Below are positions 12,841-20,101 of a stretch of DNA of 20,101 nt, piece by piece. Source of the stretch: Lachnospiraceae bacterium. GTDB taxonomy: Bacteria; Bacillota; Clostridia; Lachnospirales; Lachnospiraceae. The notes below the pieces were generated by a model. The model was given only the letters and a program-made list of their open reading frames with translations, made no database searches and had not been told where the DNA came from. Position 1 is the first letter of the stretch. The number at the start of each line of letters is the position of its first letter. The stretch is from positions 1-20,101 of the forward strand of contig JAGKTQ010000037.1 of assembly GCA_021153325.1 (NCBI GenBank). Reading direction: 5' to 3'. A program made the translations under genes and the position numbers.

Positions 12841-15405
12841 ATGAAGGCAAAAAATTTCGTTCAGAAAAACCTGATCTATATTTTATCTGCATTGATACCT
12901 TTGGTGCTCATGCTGATTATTTTTATTGCAAGAGGAATCTATCCATTTGGAGAGGGTTCCTTCCTGCATATTGATATGTACCATCAATACTTTCCGTTTT
13001 TAACGGAATTTTACCACAAAGTAAAAGACGGTGAGAGCCTGTTCTACTCTTTTCAGACTGGTATCGGCTCCAACTTCCTTGCCCTTTATATTTACTATCT
13101 GGCAAGCCCACTAAACTGGCTTTCTTTGCTTTGCCCGGAACATTTATTGATCGAATTTATGACTTACATGGTAGTATTAAAAATCGCAGCCTGCGGATTC
13201 ACTTTTTCCTACTATTTGAAAAAGCATTTTAACTCCAACAGCTTTACTATCGTGTTCTTTGCTGTATTTTATGCACTTTCCGGCTACATGGCAGCCTACA
13301 ACTGGAATGTAATGTGGTTAGACTGCATTGTTCTGGCACCACTCATCATTTTAGGACTGGAACGGCTTGTAAAAGGAGAAGACTGCATTCTTTACTGCAT
13401 AACGTTGGCACTTGCCATTTTATCCAACTATTATATTTGCATTATGATCTGTATTTACCTTGTGCTATACTTTTTCGTTCTGCTTATCAACACAGAAAAA
13501 AAAGGAAAAGCACTGTTAAATTTCACATGGTACTCGCTGCTTGCAGGCGGCATGGCGGCGGTTCTGCTTTTGCCGGAAGTGACTGCACTTGCATTTACAG
13601 AGTTTTCCAATTTTGATTTTCCAGACACTGTAAAATCTTATTTTTCCATTTTGGATGTACTTGCAAGACATTCCATGAATGTGCCTGTAGAAACCGGACT
13701 GGATCACTGGCCAAACCTTTACTGTGGTGTAGCTGTCTTCTTTTTATTACCGCTTTACGTGATAAAAAAAGAAGTTCCTTTAAAAGAAAAGCTCCCGAAA
13801 CTGTTTCTTCTCGTATTTTTGATCTTCAGCTTTTCTACGAACACACTGAACTTTATTTGGCACGGATTCAATTATCCTGACTCTCTTCCTTGCAGACAAT
13901 CTTTCCTCTACATTATCTTACTTTTGACCGTCTGTTTTGAAGCATTGCAGGGGATGAAATCTTATCATACAAAGACAATTGGTCTATGCTTTTTCGGTGT
14001 ATTTTGTTTCTTACTCATATGTGACAAGCTGATCGATACGGAAATGTTTACTTATTCCATTTTCCTTGTTACGTTGGTCATGGTCGCTTTCTATGGAATT
14101 TTAATCTTCTTATTTCGCGGAAGACCGGAAAACAAGCAGCGTATTCTTTATGCAACGCTTGCGGCTGTTATGGTAGAAGCTGGTATAAATACATACGTTA
14201 CCAGTGTTCCTACTGTAAACCGTACCAGTTATTTAAAGAGTTATGATGACTATTATACACTGATGGACAGACTAGAAGAAAAAGACAACGGTTTTTACCG
14301 TGTAGAAAAATTCAACCGTGTTACGAAGAATGACGGTATGCTGCTTTCTTATCCATCTGCTTCCCTGTTTTCTTCTACCTCAAATGCCCACGTAAAAGAC
14401 TTTTACGGGAAATATGGTATGCAGAACAGCAAAGTATATTACAACTATGAAGGCGACACCCCTCTGACAGCCGCTCTTTTAAATGTAAAATACATGATCT
14501 CCAAAGAACAGTTTGCGGATAACAGTCTTTACCGGCTGATCGATACGGAAGGGGATTTGTACTTATACGAAAATAATTATACACTTCCATTTGGCTTCTT
14601 TGTAAGTACGGAAGAAAACGGCAGATCCGAAGAGGAAATACTTGCTTTAGACAAATTATTCGGTAATGTAAATGAATTGGAAGAGGTTATCAAGGAAGAA
14701 ACCGAAGAAGAAATTGCAGAAGAGGCACTGACTCCTCTTACATTGCAGAATCGCCTTGTTACTGCCCTTTCGGTTAACTCTACACTGTTTGAATCTACCA
14801 ACGCTGAGCATACAGAAGATAATGCTGTCGTCATTACCGTCGAAAAATCCGGATATGTTTACGCTTATACGGATTCTTCCAAAATAAAAGTAGTGACTGC
14901 AACTACAAATTACAACGAAGAAGAAACTTTGGAATTTAAAAAGCTGAACAATGAATATATCATGGACCTAGGTTATCACAATGCTGGCGATATCATTACT
15001 CTGGAAACAGCGGATGAAGGCTCTCTTTATGTATCGGCTTATATTTTGAATGAAACTGTCCTTGCAGAATGTTTAGATACTCTTTCAGAGCAGTCTATGA
15101 CTTTAGATTCTTATGATTCAAATCATATCAAAGGACATATTGATGCAAAGGGAAGTGGCGAATTAGTACTTTCCGTACCTTTTGAACCTGGTTGGACTTT
15201 GAAAGTAGATGGCGTGGTTACAGAAATGAATATTTTTGAAGACTGCTTTATCAGCATTCCGCTTACAGACGGCGAACATACCATTGAACTTTCCTACTAT
15301 CCTTCGGGATTAAATGCAGGAATCGTGATTTCTCTCATTTCACTGGCAGCCTTCCTGCTTACCATTTGGCTGAACAAGAAAAAGGCTGCTACAAAATCAG
15401 CTTAA
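12841..15405 (+). CDS. yfhO: YfhO family multi-span membrane protein
   Basis: An 854-residue protein. The first 430 residues hold about a dozen membrane segments, beginning at 12-31 and followed by the diagnostic extracellular motif HIDMYHQYFPFL (43-54). Residues 450-820 form an extracytoplasmic beta-rich region, and a last membrane segment lies at 826-844 with a basic tail. YfhO proteins have a GT-C-like build and are linked to glycosylation of lipoteichoic acid in Bacillus; no csbB or gtcA partner is present here. It follows the LtaS-family gene by 49 nt, which supports a shared role in teichoic-acid-like polymer making or decoration. AAGGAG lies 4 nt before the ATG. A TTGACA at 12793-12798 with TATAAC 19 nt on could be a weak internal promoter. 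Confidence 0.9.
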   Translation: MKAKNFVQKNLIYILSALIPLVLMLIIFIARGIYPFGEGSFLHIDMYHQYFPFLTEFYHKVKDGESLFYSFQTGIGSNFLALYIYYLASPLNWLSLLCPEHLLIEFMTYMVVLKIAACGFTFSYYLKKHFNSNSFTIVFFAVFYALSGYMAAYNWNVMWLDCIVLAPLIILGLERLVKGEDCILYCITLALAILSNYYICIMICIYLVLYFFVLLINTEKKGKALLNFTWYSLLAGGMAAVLLLPEVTALAFTEFSNFDFPDTVKSYFSILDVLARHSMNVPVETGLDHWPNLYCGVAVFFLLPLYVIKKEVPLKEKLPKLFLLVFLIFSFSTNTLNFIWHGFNYPDSLPCRQSFLYIILLLTVCFEALQGMKSYHTKTIGLCFFGVFCFLLICDKLIDTEMFTYSIFLVTLVMVAFYGILIFLFRGRPENKQRILYATLAAVMVEAGINTYVTSVPTVNRTSYLKSYDDYYTLMDRLEEKDNGFYRVEKFNRVTKNDGMLLSYPSASLFSSTSNAHVKDFYGKYGMQNSKVYYNYEGDTPLTAALLNVKYMISKEQFADNSLYRLIDTEGDLYLYENNYTLPFGFFVSTEENGRSEEEILALDKLFGNVNELEEVIKEETEEEIAEEALTPLTLQNRLVTALSVNSTLFESTNAEHTEDNAVVITVEKSGYVYAYTDSSKIKVVTATTNYNEEETLEFKKLNNEYIMDLGYHNAGDIITLETADEGSLYVSAYILNETVLAECLDTLSEQSMTLDSYDSNHIKGHIDAKGSGELVLSVPFEPGWTLKVDGVVTEMNIFEDCFISIPLTDGEHTIELSYYPSGLNAGIVISLISLAAFLLTIWLNKKKAATKSA

Positions 15406-16310
15406 GAAAACAAATTATACATGTCAATCCATTTTACGAGAAAACCATGCGTAAGATAGATTGGCATTGTTTTTTGTCCTAGTTTATCAAAAACAGGAAG
15501 CTTTTTGTCCGGTAAGAAACGACGTACTCCTAATATTCCTAAAGTACCTACTGCTAAGTGGAACAGACGAAATTCGATGTCATACCCTGTATCTGTATAA
15601 GGTGATGCCTCATAAAACCAAGTGATCTTCCATGCCTCCATGCGTATTCCTGTAAATAGGGCAATCGCTATCAAAGCAGCAATAACAAGCACACTAAGCA
15701 CCTTTTTGTACTTGACTGCAAGTACATCTATCTCCCGCGTCTTAACCTCTCTCCCTGTCTCCTGCCCTTCTTCCGGCAGTTCTTCCCGTTCCTTGTCCCA
15801 CATGTGCAGGTCATAGCCTAATAAAAAGAACGGAAAATAAACAATAATACGGGACAAGCTCATACTTCTCCCAACACCACTGTCATATCCAGCTGCCAAA
15901 GCTGCAATGACTGCTAGGGCAAGGAGCATCGCCTGCTTCTTTCTCGAATCCGTAGCGACTACCGGCAAAAGTATCGTCCATACCATCAATGCCACTAAAT
16001 ACCACAAAATCCAATAAGGCTTTGAAAATTGCATCTCCATATCATTTTTTAATACAAAGCGTTCAAACAAAATATAGAGCATTTGGAAGATTACATACGG
16101 AAACAGCATCTTTTTCAAGATTCTCTCTCCTATTCCACTACATTTTGCAAAATAACCGGAGCAATATACGAACAACGGCATATGAAAAAAATAGATCAAA
16201 ATATATAAATAACGGGAAAAGCCTTCTCCCATACATAATTCCAAAAAATGACCTACAACAACAAGTACAATCAATATTCCTTTCAGATTGTCCATTTTTA
16301 CGTTTCTCAT
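15402..16310 (-). CDS. Acyltransferase 3 family membrane protein
   Basis: A 302-residue integral membrane protein with about nine hydrophobic segments. The N-terminal DNLKGILIVLVVVGH motif (7-21) holds the His expected for membrane O-acyltransferases of the OafA/Acyltransferase_3 type. A hydrophilic loop lies at about 170-200 and a C-terminal YLTHGFLVKW motif near 287-296. Such enzymes move acetyl or other acyl groups onto envelope sugars or polymers. The target here is unknown; the facing LtaS/YfhO pair suggests an envelope glycopolymer, as inference. The stop codon overlaps that of yfhO within a TTAA tetranucleotide. AAAGGA stands 4 nt before the ATG. Confidence 0.85.
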   Translation of the reverse strand: MRNVKMDNLKGILIVLVVVGHFLELCMGEGFSRYLYILIYFFHMPLFVYCSGYFAKCSGIGERILKKMLFPYVIFQMLYILFERFVLKNDMEMQFSKPYWILWYLVALMVWTILLPVVATDSRKKQAMLLALAVIAALAAGYDSGVGRSMSLSRIIVYFPFFLLGYDLHMWDKEREELPEEGQETGREVKTREIDVLAVKYKKVLSVLVIAALIAIALFTGIRMEAWKITWFYEASPYTDTGYDIEFRLFHLAVGTLGILGVRRFLPDKKLPVFDKLGQKTMPIYLTHGFLVKWIDMYNLFS

Positions 16311-16386
16311 TTTTCCTTTGCCTTTCTTTTTTCCTAGTATTTTCTCAAACGTCTTATATCATACACCTATCTTTTTATAAGAAAAA

Positions 16387-16430
16387 GAGGCATTATGAAC
16401 GAAATTTCTCAGTTCATAACTGCCTCTTTT
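16387..16430. terminator. Intrinsic terminator behind the PrsA-like gene
   Basis: A long stem of about 14 bp with one bulged base (16387-16400 with 16412-16426; GAGGCA and TTATGAAC on one arm) encloses an 11-nt loop. On the minus strand TTTTTC follows, on the plus strand TTTTG. It ends the minus-strand parvulin-like gene and lies upstream of the acyltransferase gene. Confidence 0.85.
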
Positions 16431-16463
16431 GTTTGTTATTCTAATAAAGTTACTTTTTATTTT

Positions 16464-17780
16464 CTAATTTGCAGCTTCTGTTGTTGCTTCTACTGCTGTT
16501 TCTGTAGTTCCTTCTGTTTCTTCTACTGTCTCAGCTGTTGTTTCTACAGCAGTCTCTGTTGCTGCCTCTTCTTCCGCAACTAAATAGTGCATATCGCCTT
16601 CTACGTCAGTTACTTCATAACCATTTAAAATAAGTGCACTGATATACTCGCTTACTTTCTGACTTGCAAGTGTAGAAGAAATTGTTTCATTTACCGTTTC
16701 TACATTTTTGCTTCTGGATTCAAATTTCACAACATAGCATCTTACACTGTCTTCATCTGTGATAATTTCAATATCACCAGCTGCTCTGCTTTCATCAAAA
16801 AGCCAATCTGCATATGCATAAGTTACGCTTGCATATTCTGCATTCTCGTTCAAGCTGTAATCAAGTGATGTATCCGTATAGCTTGCTTTTAATTCCTCAT
16901 CCTCAGAATATTCTGCACATAATGCGTTGAAATCTTCGCCCGCTTCCAGTCTTGTTTTAAATTCCTCTGCACTCTTCTGCAATTCTGCAACAGCAGCCTG
17001 TCTGTCTGCTTCTTCGGATTCTGAAGTCACATCAGCTGAGCTGAATGAGAAACTTCTATAACTTACTGTATCATAATCATTTTTATTTTCTGCATAATAC
17101 GTATCAATTTCTTCCTGTGTAGGAGCATTATCCTCCATCATTTTTTCATAATATGCAGATGCAAGTAAACTTTCTTTTACAAATGCTTCCACTCTGGACT
17201 GGCTTGCATATTCACCGTATACTTCTTTGTAATATTCGCTTTCTGTCATACCATAGCTTTCTGCAGTCGTTTTGATACTTGCACAAAAACTATCATATGC
17301 TTCTGTTACGTCATAAGTGAAGCCATTTGCTTCTGCATCATCTACAATGGCTTTCATTTCCTGAATCTGTGCCACAGCCATCTGGTCAAAATAATCTTTC
17401 CATGTCAGATTTCCATAATATGTCTGATCAGCAAAATCCTTTGTTGTATCCAGTCCCATGTATGTCAGCATATAAGAATATGTAGACATATAGTCATAAA
17501 CTACTTTATTGTAATAATAGTCATATTCCAGCTTTGTAAGTTCATGCTCACCTACTTTTATATAAGTACTATTGAATGTTTTATATCTTTTTACCAAACT
17601 AGAGCCAATGCTTCCAATGAGCAATGCTGCAAGACATACTACAACAATAGTACCGCCGATTTTCATGCGTTTTCTTGCTTTGGCTTCCTTTTCCTGTTCT
17701 TTGCGCCGTCTTTCCATTTTACGGTCATATTTTGTCATAACCTTACCATTGTTTTCAGGTTCTTTATTTACTTTCGACAC
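16464..17780 (-). CDS. Membrane-anchored SurA/PrsA-like protein with parvulin-type domain
   Basis: A 438-residue protein with a long, highly charged cytoplasmic start (16-40), one membrane segment at 41-62 and an extracellular helical chaperone region (75-230, SurA_N-like). A divergent parvulin-like domain follows at about 235-355, seen in SYRSFSFS, FKTRLEAGEDFNALCAEYSED and CYVVKFESR. The C-terminus (402-438) is a low-complexity Glu/Thr/Ala tail. It probably helps secreted proteins fold outside the membrane. PrsA of Bacillus is a lipoprotein; this one has an uncleaved anchor and no lipobox. The start is GTG, with AGGAGG 8 nt upstream. It is transcribed alone from an extended -10 promoter. 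Whether the domain retains isomerase activity is uncertain because it is degenerate. Confidence 0.82.
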   Translation of the reverse strand: MSKVNKEPENNGKVMTKYDRKMERRRKEQEKEAKARKRMKIGGTIVVVCLAALLIGSIGSSLVKRYKTFNSTYIKVGEHELTKLEYDYYYNKVVYDYMSTYSYMLTYMGLDTTKDFADQTYYGNLTWKDYFDQMAVAQIQEMKAIVDDAEANGFTYDVTEAYDSFCASIKTTAESYGMTESEYYKEVYGEYASQSRVEAFVKESLLASAYYEKMMEDNAPTQEEIDTYYAENKNDYDTVSYRSFSFSSADVTSESEEADRQAAVAELQKSAEEFKTRLEAGEDFNALCAEYSEDEELKASYTDTSLDYSLNENAEYASVTYAYADWLFDESRAAGDIEIITDEDSVRCYVVKFESRSKNVETVNETISSTLASQKVSEYISALILNGYEVTDVEGDMHYLVAEEEAATETAVETTAETVEETEGTTETAVEATTEAAN

Positions 17781-17814
17781 AATCGTCTCCTCCTTGTAAT
17801 TAAACTGCCCTTAT

Positions 17815-17823
17815 AGTATAGCA
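17815..17823 (-). promoter_or_regulatory. Extended -10 promoter of the PrsA-like gene
   Basis: Minus-strand TGCTATACT, an extended -10 (TGnTATACT). No good -35 is present at the usual distance. The leader to the GTG start is short, about 28 nt. Confidence 0.55.
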
Positions 17824-17895
17824 GAAAACTGTGATGTTTTGGTGAAAAATTTTATTAATTTTTATCTCACATGATACTTCAGATTTTAAACTCTA

Positions 17896-18228
17896 TCATA
17901 CTTCTCCATTTTCTCCCAATACTTCCAGCCCATCCTGTAGCTGCTTTTCCAAACGATCTGTCTCCATTTTTAAAAGCTGCATACCAATTTCTGTGATCAA
18001 ATACGTTTTCCTGCCATCCTCGCTGGAGGCAATTTCGATAATGCCATCTGCTGTAAGACGACCGACCATCGTATAAAGTGTTCCTGTTCCAAGCTGTATC
18101 CTTTCTTTTGTCAGCTCACTTACATACTGCATGATTGCATAACCATGTCTTTTTTCGGTTACTGCCAGCAATGTATAATAAGTAGTCTCTGTCATAGGAA
18201 TATATTTTTTCATTAAATTCTCATTCAA
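17896..18228 (-). CDS. PadR family transcriptional regulator
   Basis: A 110-residue protein with the PadR winged-helix domain: ETTYYTLLAVTEKRHGYAIMQYV (14-36), the recognition region LGTGTLYTMVGRLTADGII (46-64) and the wing SSEDGRKTYLITEIGMQLL. The usual C-terminal dimer helix is short. The start is TTG at 18226-18228, because GGGAGG stands 7 nt upstream; the first in-frame ATG is 15 nt further on and too far from it. The gene has a consensus promoter and a 17-bp inverted repeat of the ATGT-N9-ACAT type in its leader, which suggests self-repression. The target genes are not obvious; the PrsA-like gene behind it has its own promoter. PadR regulators often go with a DUF1700 gene, and one lies 13 kb away at 4751. 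Confidence 0.93.
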   Translation of the reverse strand: MNENLMKKYIPMTETTYYTLLAVTEKRHGYAIMQYVSELTKERIQLGTGTLYTMVGRLTADGIIEIASSEDGRKTYLITEIGMQLLKMETDRLEKQLQDGLEVLGENGEV

Positions 18229-18307
18229 TTTTATTCCTCCCTTTTTCTTTTGTTATTTTTATAATCTGCACCTTGATGCATGCTGCCATGATATGTTCCT
18301 TCTCGAT

Positions 18308-18324
18308 ATGTCGTATCTCGACAT
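18308..18324. promoter_or_regulatory. PadR-type operator
   Basis: A 17-bp inverted repeat ATGTCG-N5-CGACAT, which fits the ATGT-N8/9-ACAT pattern bound by PadR proteins. It lies about 10 nt downstream of the expected transcription start of padR, a placement suited to repression. A second, imperfect repeat centred on TCGAGATA/TATCGA overlaps it. Confidence 0.6.
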
Positions 18325-18339
18325 GTTAATTGTAGACAC

Positions 18340-18368
18340 ATAATATCGCAAAAAAAAACCTCTGTCAA
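18340..18368 (-). promoter_or_regulatory. Sigma-A promoter of padR
   Basis: Minus-strand TTGACA (18363-18368) and TATTAT (18340-18345), 17 nt apart. The spacer contains nine T in a row, which are also the T tract of the terminator of the upstream lipoprotein operon. Confidence 0.75.
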
Positions 18369-18407
18369 TATAGAAACTATATTTTTCTTCTTTCTATATT
18401 GGCAAAG
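18350..18407 (-). terminator. Terminator of the NUDIX-lipoprotein operon, overlapping the padR promoter
   Basis: A 17-bp stem with one mismatch and one wobble (18391-18407 with 18360-18376) and a 14-nt loop is followed on the minus strand by nine T (18350-18358). The 3' arm includes the padR -35 box. Confidence 0.85.
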
Positions 18408-18424
18408 ATTTTTTGTAATTTTTT

Positions 18425-18877
18425 CTATTCCTCAAATGTCATTTCAAGCTCTACAGACGTATCTTCGATACCAACTAATTTAATTCTGTTTGAGCCTTCT
18501 TCTAATGATAAGGTTACTTCCACCTCTTCAACAGCGCCGCTTTCCTCCGTTGCTTCCACGATTGTTTTTACCGTATCATCCGGTGAGATCAGCACAAGTT
18601 TTGCCTTTCCGCTTTCTACCCGGAAAGTGATCAGCACATTCCTCTCCATATCTTCTGAAGCCTTATAAGTCCAAATCGTATCCATTCCTTCAAAAACTTC
18701 ACAAGTAAGCTCATATGTATTGTCTATCTCAGATGCTCTATAATTGACTTTACTATAAGTATTCGCCTGACTTGCAATTTTCTCATCATTATCATAGTCT
18801 ACATTTGGGTCGAACATCCCACATCCGGTCAACATAAACACGACACATAAAAGTAACATCCCTATTTTCTTTTTCAT
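18425..18877 (-). CDS. Predicted lipoprotein of unknown function
   Basis: A 150-residue secreted lipoprotein. The signal peptide MKKKIGMLLLCVVFMLTGC ends in a lipobox LTGC with the lipidated Cys at 19. The mature part is acidic; its second half (about 80-150) is predominantly beta and contains the pattern VLITFRVESGKAKLVLISPD, which resembles small extracellular beta-sandwich domains, but I cannot name a family. The start at 18877 is preferred over the frame open to 18913, because AAAGGGGA lies 6 nt before it and the signal peptide then begins at once. It is the last gene of an operon behind the 76-residue protein and the NUDIX hydrolase. A strong terminator follows. Confidence 0.85.
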   Translation of the reverse strand: MKKKIGMLLLCVVFMLTGCGMFDPNVDYDNDEKIASQANTYSKVNYRASEIDNTYELTCEVFEGMDTIWTYKASEDMERNVLITFRVESGKAKLVLISPDDTVKTIVEATEESGAVEEVEVTLSLEEGSNRIKLVGIEDTSVELEMTFEE

Positions 18878-18920
18878 TTTCTTTCCCCTTTTATTTTTTT
18901 GATATAATAGCAATTTCCAT

Positions 18921-19151
18921 TTATTTTGCCAATTCTTTTAGCTCTTCCATTAACTCCAGATCAGACTGTTGCACTTTAATGTTCGTCATCATTGACTCCT
19001 GACCCGGTTTTGTCACAGTGATTTCAATAATCGTTCCTTCCTCTATTCCCTGCCCAAAAGCCGCTCTGCAAAATGCCTCGAACTTAGGATGATTGCTCGT
19101 AAATTTGTTCTTTGCATTCATAATTTTCATAATTGCTGCTGGATTCATCAT
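18921..19151 (-). CDS. Small conserved protein of unknown function
   Basis: A 76-residue soluble protein with no membrane segment or signal peptide. The N-terminal half, NPAAIMKIMNAKNKFTSNHP, is amphipathic and basic; the rest reads as two beta strands (GTIIEITVTKPG, MTNIKVQQ) and a C-terminal acidic helix ending LMEELKELAK. It looks like a small alpha-beta protein of the kind seen in Lachnospiraceae genomes, but no function is known to me. Two ATG codons stand in tandem; AAGGA lies 8 nt before the first. It sits 27 nt behind the NUDIX gene and 43 nt before the lipoprotein gene, in one operon. Confidence 0.8.
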   Translation of the reverse strand: MMNPAAIMKIMNAKNKFTSNHPKFEAFCRAAFGQGIEEGTIIEITVTKPGQESMMTNIKVQQSDLELMEELKELAK

Positions 19152-19178
19152 ATCTTTTGTCCTTCTTTCTACTAAAAT

Positions 19179-19802
19179 CTAATCAAATAATGTCTGCCAA
19201 TGTTCTGCATGATATGCCTCAAAACACATTCTTATCTGTTCTTCGTTATTTTTTTCATCTGCCAATGTAGGAATCTCATCTATGCCAAAATATCTGCTTT
19301 CACTTGTCTCAATATTCTCTACAAAGCTTCCACCGATCACGGAACACAACACAAATATTTTGCATACTTTATAAGCATATATTGGAAGATTATGCTTTTC
19401 TCTGTCCTGAACCGCGATAACTTTATCCGCTGTAACATCCAGACCTGCTTCTTCTTTTACTTCCTTGATCGTATTTTCCTTTACGGATACATTGACGTCC
19501 ACCCAGCCTCCGGGCAACGACCATGTACCATTCTTTTCATGCACCAGTAAAATCTTATCCTCTTTAAAAATAGCTGCACGGCTATCCAATTTGGGCGTCT
19601 GATAACCAATTTCACTGCAAAATAGATCTTTTACTTTTTCTATTGATATATCCGATTTATAACTGATCATTTCCGCAGTAATATCCCTTATCCGTTGATA
19701 ACGCTCTTTATCAAATTCATCTTTCCCATAAAACAATCCTGCCTGTGCGATACTTTGCAATTCCACCGCCCACTGAAGCCACTTTTCGTTATTTTCCATC
19801 AT
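19179..19802 (-). CDS. NUDIX hydrolase with N-terminal NUDIX_N domain
   Basis: A 207-residue hydrolase, probably acting on ADP-ribose or a related nucleotide sugar. A helical NUDIX_N-type domain spans 5-65 (WAVELQSIAQAGLFY, RYQRIRDI). The catalytic domain starts at about 72 with SRAAIF and has the motif TWSLPGGW at 93-100. The Nudix box is altered: V105 replaces the first Glu of GX5E and K113 replaces the Arg, while E114, E117, E118 and G120 are kept. The metal-binding Glu residues are therefore present and activity is likely. AGGAG precedes two tandem ATG codons, by 3 and 6 nt, so the second (19799) may be the true start. It leads a three-gene operon; the tRNA-Leu terminator lies upstream. 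Confidence 0.92.
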   Translation of the reverse strand: MMENNEKWLQWAVELQSIAQAGLFYGKDEFDKERYQRIRDITAEMISYKSDISIEKVKDLFCSEIGYQTPKLDSRAAIFKEDKILLVHEKNGTWSLPGGWVDVNVSVKENTIKEVKEEAGLDVTADKVIAVQDREKHNLPIYAYKVCKIFVLCSVIGGSFVENIETSESRYFGIDEIPTLADEKNNEEQIRMCFEAYHAEHWQTLFD

Positions 19803-19838
19803 TTTCTCCTATTTTATCCTACCTTTTTTACACAGTCT

Positions 19839-19844
19839 ATTATA
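19839..19844 (-). promoter_or_regulatory. Likely -10 box of the NUDIX operon
   Basis: A perfect minus-strand TATAAT at 37 nt before the ATG. The matching -35 region is T-rich and has no TTGACA-like hexamer, so the promoter may be weak or need an activator. Confidence 0.5.
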
Positions 19845-19880
19845 AAGATAAATCCAAAAAGAAAAAAGTTTAAATACAAT

Positions 19881-19909
19881 AAAAAAGAAATACGATAATG
19901 ATATCGTAT
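19881..19909 (-). terminator. Intrinsic terminator behind tRNA-Leu
   Basis: A perfect 8-bp stem ATACGATA/TATCGTAT (19890-19897 with 19902-19909) with a 4-nt loop, followed on the minus strand by TTCTTTTTT. It closes a tRNA operon that enters the window from the right. Confidence 0.85.
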
Positions 19910-19927
19910 CTCCCTCTTCAAAATTAC

Positions 19928-20011
19928 TGCCGGCGACCGGAATCGAACCGGTACTGTATTGCTACAACAGGATTTTAAGTCCTGCGCGTCTGCCAGTTCC
20001 GCCACGCCGGC
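19928..20011 (-). tRNA. tRNA-Leu (anticodon TAA)
   Basis: An 84-nt class II tRNA with a long variable arm. Acceptor arms GCCGGCG/CGCCGGC, discriminator A, anticodon stem CAGGA/TCCTG around CTTAAAA, and T-arm ACCGGTTCGATTCCGGT. CCA is not encoded. Confidence 0.97.
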
Positions 20012-20045
20012 ATATACTATATGTAAAGAATCAAAGATTCTTTAA

Positions 20046-20101
20046 TGGGACCTACAGGGCTCGAACCTGTGACCCTCTGCTTGTAAGGCAGATGCTCTCC
20101 C
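20046..20101 (-). tRNA. tRNA-Val (anticodon TAC), 5' part outside the window
   Basis: The 3' 56 nt of a tRNA: end of the D-arm (GGGAGAGC), anticodon stem TCTGC/GCAGA around CTTACAA, T-arm ACAGGTTCGAGCCCTGT, and 3' acceptor arm AGGTCCC with discriminator A. The acceptor 5' arm is cut off by the window edge. Confidence 0.93.

Noticed and set aside
19814..20005. Minus-strand reading frame beginning MAELADAQDLKSCC
   Set aside because: It is read across tRNA-Leu and is a well-known false protein call produced by that tRNA gene.

Overview
The window is AT-rich and reads as a chromosomal segment of an anaerobic, low-GC Gram-positive bacterium in the Clostridia, most likely Lachnospiraceae. The reasons are the AT-rich promoters with TTGACA/TATAAT boxes, strong AGGAGG-type ribosome binding sites, tRNA genes without an encoded CCA end, and a rubrerythrin plus flavoprotein-rubredoxin pair typical of strict anaerobes. 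LtaS/YfhO-type envelope genes and a PTS EIIC-EAL fusion fit the same group. The genus cannot be fixed from the sequence alone. I see no insertion sequence, phage module or CRISPR array.

Layout. (1) 1-860: a six-gene tRNA operon on the minus strand (Pro-Gly-Arg-His-Gln-Lys in transcription order), with a consensus promoter, an A/T upstream element and an intrinsic terminator. (2) 860-4243: a minus-strand housekeeping operon, ypsC-type rRNA methyltransferase, membrane-anchored amidase_3-like protein that has lost most catalytic residues, rdgB, and a YfcE-type phosphoesterase. (3) 4250-4750: two small items, a 56-residue Asn/Gln-rich protein behind a sporulation-sigma-like promoter, and a plus-strand candidate small RNA with four C-runs and a perfect sigma-A promoter. 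(4) 4751-6320: DUF1700 membrane protein and a membrane-anchored GH25 muramidase. (5) 6510-8460: a flavin reductase-like protein convergent with an oxidative-stress operon (rubrerythrin, then flavin reductase-rubredoxin fusion) that has a PerR/Fur-like operator. (6) 8540-10618: a PTS EIIC transporter domain fused to an apparently intact EAL c-di-GMP phosphodiesterase. (7) 10738-11012: a lone tRNA-Arg(ACG) divergent from (8) 11013-15405, an LtaS-family phosphoglycerol transferase and YfhO, converging stop-on-stop with an acyltransferase-3 gene. (9) 16387-17780: PrsA/parvulin-like anchored protein. (10) 17896-19802: PadR regulator with a likely autoregulatory operator, and an upstream operon of NUDIX hydrolase, small conserved protein and lipoprotein. 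(11) 19881-20101: tRNA-Leu and a partial tRNA-Val.

Much of the window deals with the cell envelope (amidase-like protein, GH25, LtaS, YfhO, acyltransferase, PrsA-like, lipoprotein) or with oxidative and nitrosative defence. The best candidates for something not yet described are the C-rich small RNA at about 4640-4750, the Asn-rich micro-protein beside it, the pseudo-amidase fixed in a housekeeping operon, and the transporter-EAL fusion.
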